64,000 nucleotides of DNA, taken from Tricholoma matsutake (Eukaryota > Basidiomycota > Agaricomycetes > Agaricales > Tricholomataceae). The translations under genes were made by a program, and so were the position numbers. A model generated the notes under the pieces. The model was not told the DNA's origin. It did no database searches and saw only the letters and a list, made by a program, of their open reading frames with translations. The stretch covers positions 62,001-126,000 of the forward strand of contig AP026546.1 in NCBI GenBank assembly GCA_026075535.2, written 5' to 3'. Below, one piece after another: positions 33,201-43,547 of the stretch. Each line of letters starts with the position of its first letter. Position 1 is the stretch's first letter.

Positions 33201-33331
33201 GACTGCAGCGAGAAGCCCTGATTAACGAAGTTAGGCCTCATCTTGCAAGTATGCGGAGGTTATCGAGCGCATCCAGCAAGCACCTCAGTTCCAGTATGTC
33301 GTTTTCACAATGGGTACTGAAAGCAGGCTAA
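30290..33331 (+). CDS. Pumilio-family (PUF) RNA-binding protein, 11 exons
   Basis: Exons 30290-30388, 30427-30519, 30573-30890, 30956-31672, 31726-32007, 32056-32217, 32273-32392, 32446-32541, 32601-32807, 32871-33108, 33165-33331. Every junction keeps phase, giving 832 residues. The first 450 or so residues are low complexity (Ser/Pro/His/Tyr). The PUM homology domain follows with eight repeats whose RNA-reading helices are SRFIQ, NYVIQ, CRVVQ, NHVIQ, CRVLQ, NYVIQ, SNVVE and NYVLQ. By the known PUF code this reads UGUAUAUA from repeat 8 to 1. PUF proteins bind 3'UTRs in the cytoplasm and repress or localise mRNAs. The intron after VVQK (32393-32445) appears to use a GC-AG donor. The gene sits in the 4.4 kb between the two inverted Harbinger elements; the left one ends 366 bp before the ATG. 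Confidence 0.92.
32393..32445 (+). other. Probable GC-AG intron in the PUF gene
   Basis: Repeat 3 (CRVVQK) must join [10 protein letters not shown] for the PUF fold. The only in-frame splice is AAG|GCACGT...CATAACTAG|GCTATAGAA. The nearby GTACGA donor would shift frame. Branch-like GTGACTGAC lies 20-25 nt upstream of the acceptor. Confidence 0.6.
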
Positions 33332-33605
33332 TTGGATATTTGAAGTCAAACGACTAGTTGAAAATCATCCTGGACCCTCGCATCAGCGTGTATCTACCCC
33401 GCAATTGGCTATCATTCCTCCTCCGGACAGCGGCGGGTGACTCACCCCATTCAACTACTTTCTCTACTCTACGCAAGGATCAGCAAAGACCATTACATTC
33501 ATATCCAATTATAATTTGCAATCAACCCATCACTTTCACATTATGGACTTGTCGAACAAATGTCATTTCGCTTTGGATATATTAGCATTCTGTTGTGCAT
33601 ATCTC

Positions 33606-34233
33606 AGTAGCAGTCAGAGTAGACGATTCAACGGCGATTCAGGGTGGCGATTCAACGGTGATTCAAGGTCCGATTCAACAACTTGAATCAACACTTGAAT
33701 CGCCTGAAATTTTGAATCGTCGAATCGCCTCCGGAGGCGATTCGACATTTTGAATCGCGATTCACTCAGACGATTCAACCTTACAATTTCAAATATCTTT
33801 TTACTTTGTAATAGGTAATCACTAAATATGAGACATCCCACGGCCATCTGCCACTGTCGACATGCCCAAGCCTAAAGACACTGCAGGAGCAAAGAAGCCT
33901 CCTACTCGCACTCGAACCAAAACATCCAAAGCTTTGAAAGAAGCGGAAAATGCTTCTGCAATACGAGCTTTTTTGCGCGAGCGTTTCGTCGTGGAGCCAT
34001 GGGCAGGAGACAAAGTAGAGATCATATAGATGACATTGAAATGGTTCAAGTACTACACAAGTGCAGGAGGCAGCTGAATCGACCGTTGAATCGCTTGTAT
34101 GAAAGTTGACGGTCAGAGTGATATATCGATTCACACGCGATTCAAGGGCGATTCACTCGGATGAATCGGACCTGAATCGTCGTTGAATCGCCACCCTGAA
34201 TCGCCGTTGAATCGTCTACTCTGACTGCTACTA
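33606..34233. mobile_element. TIR element with GGCGATTCAA subterminal repeats
   Basis: Terminal inverted repeats GTAGCAGTCAGAGTAGACG...GATTCAGGGTGGCGATTC of about 50 bp at 33607 and 34232. Inside, dense CGATTCAAC / TTGAATCG words fill both sides (33620-33780, 34080-34215). It carries a 55-codon plus ORF at 33862-34029 (MPKPKDTAGAKKPPTRTRTK) that resembles the start of a larger protein. Probably a non-autonomous hAT-type element; no clear TSD. It lies about 275 bp downstream of the PUF stop codon. Confidence 0.7.
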
Positions 34234-34585
34234 TTGTCACGTCACTACACTTACACTTACATCGTTTTAGTCATTTGTCTGATTTTCCGTCACATATTAA
34301 TACTTCTACTCATCACTTGCAATTGGATCTGTGGTACAGAGACAGTGGATGACTTTCCGTAACGTTAACTTGATATTCTATCTCCAAACCTTACTCTGCG
34401 GACTTTCAAGTCGGTGGCAACGCATTTAGAGTTTGGAGTTAGAAAACCGTAAGGACAAGATGTCTTCACAACGTCTTCAAATTGTAGATAAATTTCAAAC
34501 CCTTAAATAGTAATACATGTGTGATTGGTGTTATCCTGTGCCCTCCCTCTGCGATTGAGTTTAACCATGGACGACGCTTCATTGA

Positions 34586-35944
34586 TAGTGATGTGCACGG
34601 CTCGGCCCAAAGCCGGAAGCCGGCCGAGGCCGAGCCCAAAAAAGCCGAGCCTGACCAGGCCGTCAAGGCGGCCTAGGAGGGCCTGCGGCTCAGGCTCAGA
34701 GTTAGGAAAGCCGTAAGCCGTGGCCTAGGCCGCGGCTTATGTGGGCTATTTCTACCTCGAATCACGATTTTTGCAGCATATATTTTGTAGTTGAAGCTCC
34801 AAAACCTTAACTTTATACAACTGCAATCAAAGCTGCACCAACATCTCAACTGTGTAGATTCCATATCCATCATAGGTTCGACTTGGTGTCGCCTGTCATG
34901 CATCAGAGTTAGACTTGGTGTCTCTTCCATCCATGGTTGTTGTGTTTCAATGCTAATCTGCATGCTCAGGCTATTGAAGATATCTTCTGTTATAATATTT
35001 CACTTGGAAGACAATCATGAAATATCATTGTGAGTTTTACTTTCTTAAGCTTTTGATTCTAACCTATTTGCATGTAGTTTGAAGGGGCCGAAGAGACGAG
35101 AGGGTCATCTTTTGCTGTTCTTTTATTATGACAAGATTTTGCTTGGAGGGGTATTACATGATCATGAGATGTGAGTTTTCCATTATTAAACATGATCTTA
35201 TACTTGATTATGACCTATTTACATGTCGTTTGAAGGGGCTGAAGAGACGAGAGGATTACATCTTGCTGTTCTTTTGTTATGACCAGATTTCGCTTGGAGG
35301 GGGGTATTACACAACCATGAGATATCTCGGTGAGTTTTCGACTGCTAGGCATCATCTTGCACTTGATTCTAACCTATTTACATGTTGTTTGAAGGGGCCA
35401 AAGAGACAAGAGGATTGCGTCTCGCTGTTCTTTTGTTATGACCAGATTTCGTTTGGAGGGGGTATTACACAACCATGAGATATTTCGGTGAGTTTTCCAC
35501 TTCTAAGCATCATCTTGCACTTGATTCTAACCTATTTACATGTTGTTTGAAGGGGCCGAAGAGATGAGAGGATCAAATGTCTCTATTGCTTTTCCATTGG
35601 ACAATTTCTCTTAGGACTCAGAGGCATGTAGAATATGTGCTGGACATCTTGGTGAGCTTATTACCATTCTCCATGCTCTTGCACTTCTTTCTAATAGATT
35701 TCCTTGTCATTTGTAGATCATTTGTAGCGACACTTACAATGGGAGGTCATCTGTAGTTGTAATTACTCAGTATCAATGTAGTTTGTACTCCTACAAGTGT
35801 GAAAGCTGCGGCTTGGGCATGAGCTGAGCCTAAGCTGGCCGGAAGCCTGAGTCGCTGCTCAGGCTTGAGATTTACAAAGCCTAAGCCCCTCAAAGCTGAG
35901 CCTAAGCCACGGCTTTCAGGCTGAGCCGAGCCGTCACAACACTA
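34586..35944. mobile_element. hAT-type insertion with AGCCGAGCC subterminal repeats
   Basis: 1.36 kb inserted in the Harbinger transposase start, as shown by comparison with the left copy. Ends TAGTGATGTGCACGGCTCGG and CCGAGCCGTCACAACACTA are imperfect inverted repeats; the duplicated target is around ACGCTTCA (right side GCGGCTTCA), degenerate. AGCCGAGCC/GGCTCAGGC words cluster at both ends. No transposase is visible; the interior is largely a 158-bp tandem repeat, so it is non-autonomous. Confidence 0.75.
35051..35600. repeat. 158-bp tandem repeat, about 3.5 copies
   Basis: CTTGATTCTAACCTATTTAC recurs at about 35053, 35203, 35362 and 35520, each followed by GTTTGAAGGGGCCGAAGAGA, GACCAGATTTCGCTTGGAGG and ACACAACCATGAGATAT. 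It is confined to the interior of the hAT-type insertion. Confidence 0.85.
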
Positions 35945-35945
35945 C

Positions 35946-37297
35946 GCGGCTTCAATCCATATGGTCATTGATGACAATGAAGAACCCAATGAAGAATATC
36001 TTCGCATCATAACCACAGTGGCACTTCTAGTGACTGCAGCAGAGGTTTCACGCCTTTTTCAAAATGAACGACATAGGCCAACCCAGAACTACCTGACTCG
36101 ACCTGATCTTCCACCCAACCCACACTTTGGCACAGCATGGAAACATGTCTTTGAAAGCTAAAATGATCGGGCATTCATCACAATGATGGGTTTTGATGTG
36201 GAAACTTTCAATTTCATGATCAATTCAGGGTTCAGGGAACTGTGGGACCTCACACCAATTCCCCGTGATGATACCAGCTCATCTGGCAACCCATGGCCTG
36301 GAGGAAGGTCTCTCGATGTCAATGGAGCATTGGGTTTAGTGTTACATTATCTCAATTCAATGGCCACAGAGCTTAGTCTCCAGGAGATCTTCAGCTTGAT
36401 CCCCTCCACAGTGTCTCGGTACATTACATTCAGCTTAGATATACTCCTCAACATACTGCATCGCATTCCTGATTCCAGGATACAATGGCCACGGGCTATG
36501 CAGCAGTTTGAGAACTACACCAATCTGATCACGGCATGCCACCCACGGTTACATGGGGCATTTGCAACAATTGACAGTCTGAATCTCATGGTAGAGACTG
36601 CTGATGACATAGATGTTGAGAATGCAACTTATAACGGTTGGCTATCCGAGCATTTTATCAGCAGCGTTATTGTTTTCGCCCCTGACGGTATGAAATACAT
36701 TTGAATTATCAAATGAGTTCAAGTTGGTCTGATAAATTTCACTGTCAAGGAACAATTATATCTGTCAACTTCAATGCGCCGGGTAGCTGGCATGATGCCC
36801 GAGTCGCATATCCAATTTATGACCAACTATTGGAACATACACCAGATGGCTTTTATCTCATCGCTGACACAGCATTTCCACGAGGAACAGTGAGCATTGA
36901 AGGCCGCATTGTTGCCCCAATGAAGGCTGGACAGACGATCACTGGCACACAAGAACGGATTGAGGAAAAAGCTTTATTTGACCGTGAAGTCATCTCATAT
37001 CGACAATCAGCTGAATGGGGCATGCGGTTGATTCAGGGTTCATTTGGATGACTACAGCTTCCTCTCTTGATCCGCAATAATCAGCAATGAGCTGATCTCC
37101 TGGAAGTCTGCTTCAGACTTCATAATCTGCATACTTGGAGAATTGGGCAAAATCAGATTCAATCTGTCTACATGCCTGAATGGAGGCAAACAGCACAGGA
37201 GGAAGAAATATGGACAAACTTCAAGAACATGTTGTTTGGAGATCAGCAGGAGTATGATCGAGTCAAGCACTTTTATAATCACTTCACATATGAATGA
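35946..37297 (+). pseudogene. Harbinger DDE transposase, right copy
   Basis: Counterpart of 28347-29704. The N-terminal codons are separated by the hAT insertion (the ATG remains at 34567). Coding resumes with SIHMVIDDNEEPNEEYLRII, then ATIDSLNL, intron 36688-36749 (GTATGA...GTCAAG, in phase), NFNAPGSWHDARVA, LIADTAFP and SAEWGMR. Stops: TAA after KHVFES, TGA 37049-37051 and TGA 37088-37090, at the same places as in the left copy. Stop of the original frame is TGA 37295-37297. Small differences from the left copy (for example D to N in NEEPNEE) are also G-to-A changes. Confidence 0.85.
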
Positions 37298-37439
37298 TAC
37301 TTGTAACGACAGTCTGTAGTTAGGATATAAGGAGTGTAATGAGTTGGGCCTAGCTAATTGGAACCTTGATGTAACGACAGTACATAGTTGGTATATAATG
37401 AATGTAAAGGATTATAGCAGAAGAGCATTATCGGTACAT

Positions 37440-39111
37440 TCAGACTTCCCAAGAGGGTTCAGGTCCAAGCGCCGAGTTGTGCAAAGAGGAGGACTTAGCT
37501 GTTGAATAATCAGTGATATCAGTGGTAGGGGAAGAAGGGAACGCCGGAATCATGTTTTCCTTGTTGTCATTGAAATCGGAAGCACTAGACCCATTGGTGA
37601 TCCATGTGGTATAAGAACCACCTTCGGGATAACGGACTGTGGAGCGGACTTTGCCATGAACACACTTGAGGTCTGGATAATGCTTACAAGACCTGGGTGG
37701 CCATCCAACAGTGGACATTGCTGCCCCTGCCATGCGCATTTCGAGATTTAGTTCCATGTCGAGGCGGTCATGAATACGCTCAACCTTGTGAAGGCGATCA
37801 TGAAGCTGATTGATCTCAGTCTGGAGTGATCAGTTAAGCTGTTGAGTGTCTCGTAACTGATGGGTAAGGGAAAGGAAGTGGGTCTGCTGGAGTGAACAAT
37901 TAGCCCGTTCTTCGTCATGAGCGCATTGGGTCTCAGGATCGAGGGCAGTGGCAATCTTTCCGATGAGCTCAGCAGTTTGATGAGCATGAGTGTGACGAGG
38001 TTTGGGAACCTCAGAGTGACCATTATGGGCCACAGCAGTGTGGACCTTCTCAGCATGGGCTGCGGGTTCGTGATCGGATGCATCGGAGGGATCATTGTCA
38101 TTGGTGTCAGGGTCATCAATATGATGGAGGGAGAGTTTCTCGTTGATCTTCTGGTTGATGGCTTTTGCATGGGTAATGTGAACTGGGCGCTTTCCATTTC
38201 CAGTTGGTTTCTTTGCCTTCACAAGCTGTAGCAGGGAGTATTACAATTAGAACACATTAAGAATAAAATAATACACACACCCCTTTGAATTTCGATTCCA
38301 GAGCCTTCACATCGCAGAATGGTCGGCCCTTACAAGTTGCCCATTGTCCATAGCGGACAGCGATACGCTTCCACCCATTCCCACCAATAGGAAGCTCTTC
38401 CTCTACCAGCCAAAGGAGCTCATCGATGTCATCATCTTTGTAGTTGCCAGCACCTGGTCTGCGACCACCATGAGATCCTTTGGCTTTGATCACCTCACTT
38501 TCATCACCAGAGTCGACTGAATCAATGTCGGAGATGTCGATCACTTTGCGCATGACCAGGGCCTTCGAGCTAGAGGGTGTAGTCTTGTGATGAGAACCAC
38601 CAGCCTTAGTTGCAGGTTTGTGACCAACCGCGGAGGCTATGGTTGGCCCATGCTGAAGATCACGGTCCGAGGTGGCAGGAAGGGGGATGTAGGTGGGATT
38701 AGGGGCTGAATTTGATGGATAACTGATAAATGGTCGAGAAAAAGAAGGGAGAGTCAGAGGTAAAGCCAAAGCTGTTGACCTGATTGTCGAAATCGGCGGG
38801 AGAATGACATCACATGAAAATCCCTGTACTGACAAGAGAGATTAGTTAGACAAGGATATATCGGGATCACAACTTACCATGGAATGCGGCATGGTTTGCT
38901 CATTGGAAAGGCGACCAACACTGTCATGTATCATCGGCAGGCCCAAGGGCTGAAACGGAAGAGAAGTGCTGGCAGATGACATGGTGAGAAGCACTGGTTT
39001 TTGAGACGATGGGTAACATACCTTTTGGCCACCTCTTTGTACCCTGGTCCCTTGCACCTCACTCACATCCATGACCGCTGCAATTGGTGGGTCGCGTAAC
39101 CAATTTTGCAT
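37440..39111 (-). pseudogene. Harbinger Myb/SANT-like accessory protein, right copy
   Basis: Mirror of 26533-28204 with the same predicted introns and the same in-frame TGA between QQLN (ending at 37830) and SLQTE. The trihelix region (GNYKDDDIDELLWLVEEELP) is unchanged. The two copies code for the same peptide over the compared ORFs, which dates the duplication as recent relative to the stop mutation. Confidence 0.8.
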
Positions 39112-39618
39112 GGAAAGTGCTCCTCTTCAGCTCAGCTGACAATGACCTGATATTTGGCACAATGGAGATGCAGGGCTAGAGGAGCTAGATGTTGGTCAAC
39201 TGTTATACCAAGATGTGTCATCGAGGGATTTGGTAAAGTCTGCATTCTTGTATATTGGGTGTACCAAGATCCGGATGCAGGTGGCGCAGGGGAACAGGGC
39301 AGGGGCAGGAGGTAGGGGAACAGGGGAGGAATGAAGATCACATAGGATGGCGCGACAGCAAGGACAATGGTTGGAGAGTGGGGGACAAAGACAAGAGATG
39401 TGCTGGACATCGAGAATGTCGAGGCCACATTCCCATCAGATCCATCACGATTGGACTGCCTTTTTTGTATTCAAGGAGTTTGACAAGGGGTCTGGACCCT
39501 GCTTCCAACTTTAAGGTTTGGAGAGTTCTTGAAATGATGGGATGTGTGATTTTCGGACCTTTTCTCTGGCGGCATCTCGGCGAAGACCCTTAGCAACATG
39601 CATTTGGAGTTGGACAAT

Positions 39619-40174
39619 AGAGCTTATCTGCAACCCAGGTCAAACCTTTTCTGAGCGACCAGGAACCAAAAAGGTTTCAATGAACCATCACACAGCCCCT
39701 AACTAAATAAGGACAGGCCAGCTTATCTATAAATGGTTCACTCCCCAGCATTAGCTCCCTCATTCTAGTAGGTTCCACCCATTTCTGCTGGGGATTCCAA
39801 GCTCCGCAATGCTTTATACGACATATGACAACACATTTTTCCCCCTGTAGCGAGCATTGACAGTGGCACCAAGTTGTGGACGAGTGGCACGATGCAGTGA
39901 ATTCATTGCTAACACATTGGTATTTTCAAGCAACAATATGGCATTTTGAAGGGACAACAGCTCTTCTATCTCATCATCTGCTATAGACATGAGTAGGCTG
40001 TATAGAGTGCACAGTTGACGAAGCATTTTGTAAAGAGTTCATGAAGAATTTCAACTGAACTTCAGCCGAATTATACATCCTGATTAAGACAAGCCTAAGG
40101 GACAACTAACTTCGACCCAGGACACGCCTGGTTTGAACTGAAAAAAAGTTTGACCTGGGTTGCAGATAAGCTCT
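39619..40174. mobile_element. 556-bp TIR element with 3-bp TSD inside the right Harbinger copy
   Basis: Inverted termini AGAGCTTATCTGCAACCCAG at 39619 and CTGGGTTGCAGATAAGCTCT ending at 40174, flanked by AAT on both sides (39616-39618, 40175-40177). The left Harbinger copy shows the empty site GGACAATCAAG, confirming the 3-bp duplication; that is the PIF/Harbinger class. A minus ORF 40026-39814 (MSIADDEIEELLSLQNAILL) resembles the N-terminal part of a transposase-like protein, but the element is non-autonomous. Confidence 0.8.
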
Positions 40175-40192
40175 AATCAAGTTAGCATTATG

Positions 40193-41891
40193 TAGGGCTG
40201 CACACCGTGACCGTACAGTATGGTATAGATGGACCCGTAGTACGGTCGCCGTACCCATACCGTTGCAGCTCTTTGCAACTATGTAGACGGACGGTGGACG
40301 GGATGCTCAGTACCCATCCAATGCCGTCCAAGGTACAGCCGTCAACGGGATTAGATGGCATTGGACGGGAATCTCCGAGCAAACTTTAATTTTTTTCCTA
40401 TCAACACGCCACAGACTAGATGATCGACACACAACTCGCACCGTTGCCGTTGAACACCATGCAAACCACATACTAGCCGTACCGCCGTCCCACTTTGAAA
40501 TATATCTTGTTCTTTCAGATTTCCTTTAGTGTCCCTTCATTTCCTTGAGCCCTGATTTTGTTCGGTGACGATGTCAAGCCTGGGATAGTACTGACGCTAG
40601 GCTGGCCGTCGACAACTCAAGAAATGTACGCGGGGTACATTTTAATCACATTTCAATGCAATAGTGTCGATAACCATGGTTTTGTCTTTATCATCGATCT
40701 GCAAGACGCGAAACCAACACAGGGGCATCCACGGTAATTGGAAAAAAAATCAAGACAGGCTCACAGTGTCGCCGAGGAAAATTTTCATCGTGAGGTCGAG
40801 ACAAGATAAAATGCTCATGGAAACAACTTGAAGCTCAGAACTGTCGTCTCAGTATGGCAGATCAGCCTGTGCAATATCTCGAGGACTACAAGACGACATC
40901 AAAACTATTCTTCGCAATCTTCCAGATTCAGTTTCGCTGAATATCAAAGCGGGACTCACAGATGCCCACCGCAAACTCAGTGATTACTACTACCAGTACG
41001 ACACATCTCCCTTCTATACATGGGCTGCATGTATGTGCCTAATTGTCTGTGCAATCATTCACTTACTGAGTGAATGATAACAGTGCTTGATCCTCGGATA
41101 TCATACGAGGGCATGAAGATAGATTATGCCGATGACCCGATGCTTGCTGAGCACCTCGAACAATCAAAATCAAACTTCTTCAACTACTTCCATGAAAATT
41201 ATGCACATGCGGTCGTCTCTACACTGTCATCAGTGAATTCTCCGAGTCCATCCGTTCAAACCGAACCTATTGTGGGTTCCCCTCAGAAATCCTTCACGGC
41301 TCGATATCGCAGGAAAGAGAAGCCATCCGTCAATGAGCTCGAAGAATATTTCAAACTTCCTGCTGAAGATTTTGATGCGTGCAATCCAATTCACTGGTGG
41401 ATGGGTCGACGAGCTCAGTTCCCAAACTTGTTTCGCCTTGCTCGTGACATTTTATGTATACCTGGTGAGTCATTCTAGCATATTTACAAAATTTTAACGC
41501 ATCATCTTCACATCTAGGTTCTGCTGTTGCTGTCGAGCGGGTCTTCTCAGGTGCTCGGGACACCATTTCTCTTCGCCACGCAAGCCTTAATGCTGATATC
41601 ATCCGTATTTTAATGCTTGTTAAGAAGCGCTTACATCTGGCTCGCGCAAAGGCTACTGCAGCCCTGCATTGTTGAATACGTAGATAGTCAATCCTATATG
41701 TCTATTTTTGCCTTCTTTTATTGCATCCCGTCTACCGTACATGACCGTCCAACGGCCGTATCCGTACCCGTCCCGTAGCCGTTGGAGACCTACTTACCAA
41801 ACTATATGGACGGTGGACGGTTGAGCCGTACCCGTCTGATGCCCGTCGATCGTACGGCCGTACCCGTCAGACGGTACGGTGTGCAGCCCTA
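40193..41891. mobile_element. hAT transposon with CCGTACC subterminal repeats
   Basis: Termini TAGGGCTGCACACCGTGACC and GACGGTACGGTGTGCAGCCCTA (the last 15 bases are the inverted repeat). An 8-bp TSD GCATTATG / GCGTTACG (40185-40192, 41892-41899) has two mismatches; the empty site is visible in the left Harbinger copy. CCGTACC/GGTACGG words are dense near both ends (40205-40340, 41735-41880). It contains a three-exon hAT transposase C-terminal segment on the plus strand. Confidence 0.85.
40833..41675 (+). pseudogene. hAT transposase, C-terminal half
   Basis: Coding pieces open from about 40833 to 41030, 41084-41464 and 41518-41675, joined by introns 41031-41083 (GTATGT...AACAG) and 41465-41517 (GTGAGT...ATCTAG), both in phase. 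They encode LTDAHRKLSDYYYQYDTSPF, LDPRISYEGMKIDY and then the dimerisation domain: IHWWMGRRAQFPNLFRLARD, ILCIPGSAVAVERVFSGARD and TISLRHASLNADIIRILMLV, ending ALHC-stop. The FSGARD..S..R.SL.....R.LM..K pattern is classic hAT. The N-terminal zinc finger and the first catalytic residues are absent, so the copy is truncated. Confidence 0.85.
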
Positions 41892-42397
41892 GCGTTACGG
41901 AAAGTCATCCATTGGTTGTGATCCCCGATCAAAAGAAGTTCAGGTACAGTTGTTGAACCTAAAACGGATTGTAAACTCAACGGCCGCATTGCCGATCCAA
42001 TCAAGCGGTTGAAAGATGGGTAAGTGCTAGATCGAGGTGTTGCGCTGTAAAATAGGAGAAAGGTCACCGCTATATGATTCGGGAAGAACCAGTGGGGAAA
42101 CGCATCGGAATATTCGATGAGTCGAAAGAAAGGCGAAGAAGGTGAAAGCGATCGGTGTATAATTCTTCGAGGTTCCAAATGGATCAAGAGGATACATCTC
42201 ACAAGTCTCAGGGTAATCCAAGTTGGGAGCCATTCTCCTGATCCAGGAAAGCGAACAAGCCGGGAACGCGACAGCAGGTAATCGAACGACTGAACCCACT
42301 CAAACCCAAATGCTACAAACTCGCCTGATATAAGTTCGGACACTGGTTTCTCAACTCAGCTTTATCACCCTTTCCCCCAAGGTCTTACGTTAGCAAA

Positions 42398-43547
42398 ATG
42401 ATATCTGCGCCTAGCCATACGGCACAGTCAGAGCGCCCTGAACGCAGCCGTAATGCAAAAGCTCAGGCAAGACATCGTGCAAAACGAAAGGCTTACATCG
42501 AACAGGTACGTCCCTTGGCGACAGTGGAAGCGCCGCCCACCTAAATTTTGTTGTGTGGGGTCCTATAGCTGGAACAAACGGTGACAAAGCTTCAGACATC
42601 CCTTAACCTCACACCTGAAGAAGTTGCTGCGCTACCTCCTCCGCTCCTCAGAATTCGCGAACTCGAGCAGGAAAGTGCCAAGCTAGAAAAGGAGAACGAA
42701 GAATTACGACGAATGCTTTCCGTTTCCGACCTTGGCAACCGAGGACTGCCTATGGATATGTCCCGTCGAAGTTCTCCCTCTGCTTTTTCAGACGCAAGAC
42801 TATGTGACCGCGACTTCAAGCGGAGGAAGATGGGTGGGGGTGTCGAAGGGTTGTACGTGGTATATTCTGGGCCTTTTTCTGTTATGTATGCTATGACCTA
42901 ACAGCTCTCGGTCTCACAGAATGGTCATGATACCGCACAGCAGAGCGGAGATTCCATATCCCGGCCACCGCCTCTGATGATTCCTCAGTCGGTATCACAC
43001 AATTACTCGCAGATTTCATCAAGTGCCTCTCACCACAGCGTCAACGGGTCTTCGATGTATAACCTACATGCACCTGCATTTCAGATGCCTGACACCCCAT
43101 CTGGCTCAAGTGCGACTTCCAGCCCACCGTTTTCGGCGGGTGTTTTTCCTCTCAACCTAAAGCCATTCAGTGGCTGTACGAATGACCTGGATCCTAGTGA
43201 CATTATGTGCTTTGTCCTTTGTAGCCTACTCAGATGCAAGGACCGTTGCACTCATCGGTAAATCATCGATCTTTGATATCACAAAACCCAGTCATATCAC
43301 ATTATACACAACGTGCACATCATCAATATGCCGGAGGTGTAAAAGTAGAGGATGATCATTACGCTGTGAGCCGCTTACTGTTTCCCCAGCGTCAGCGCTG
43401 ACGAGTTTGGCTTCCTTCAACAAGAACTTGCGCCACCAGCAATCGCACGATGATGGACACTACCCATTGCATACCTCATACAATAATGGATCAGCCAGTG
43501 GGATGGATTGGCATGCATACTCCGAACGCGCTCACATCCATCGCTAG
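42398..43547 (+). CDS. bZIP transcription factor
   Basis: ATG 42398 starts MISAPSHTAQSERPERS, followed by the basic region RNAKAQARHRAKRKAYIEQ and, after intron 42506-42568 (GTACGT...CTATAG), the zipper LEQTVTKLQTSL and a second Glu/Leu heptad stretch (LRIRELEQESAKLEKENEEL). The remainder is Ser/Pro/His-rich (SRPPPLMIPQSVSHNYSQIS). A frame-consistent model uses exons 42398-42505, 42569-42859, 42905-43141, 43225-43336 and 43390-43547 (TAG), about 301 residues; donors at 43142 and 43337 are weak, so the 3' half is uncertain. bZIP proteins dimerise and bind DNA in the nucleus. The right Harbinger copy ends about 490 bp upstream. Confidence 0.8.

Larger units (their letters stand above)
34347..41910. 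mobile_element. PIF/Harbinger transposon, right copy, inverted and carrying three insertions
   Basis: Same element as 26000-29924 in opposite orientation. Subtracting the insertions at 34586-35944, 39619-40174 and 40193-41891 with their TSDs leaves about 3.93 kb, the length of the left copy. Ends are GGATGACTTTCCGTAACG (34347) and CGTTACGGAAAGTCATCC (41910). The flanks are AGT (left) and ATT (right), one mismatch from a 3-bp TSD. Predicted proteins of the two copies are identical over most of their length, including premature stops. Confidence 0.9.

Noticed and set aside
26000..41910. Inversion of the PUF locus by recombination between the Harbinger copies
   Set aside because: Pairing the outer and inner flanks as an inversion would require does not improve the TSD match; the left copy has a correct TSD as it stands.
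41867..42343. 158-codon minus-strand ORF upstream of the bZIP gene
   Set aside because: It runs into the hAT end and Harbinger TIR, has no domain and overlaps the probable bZIP 5' region.
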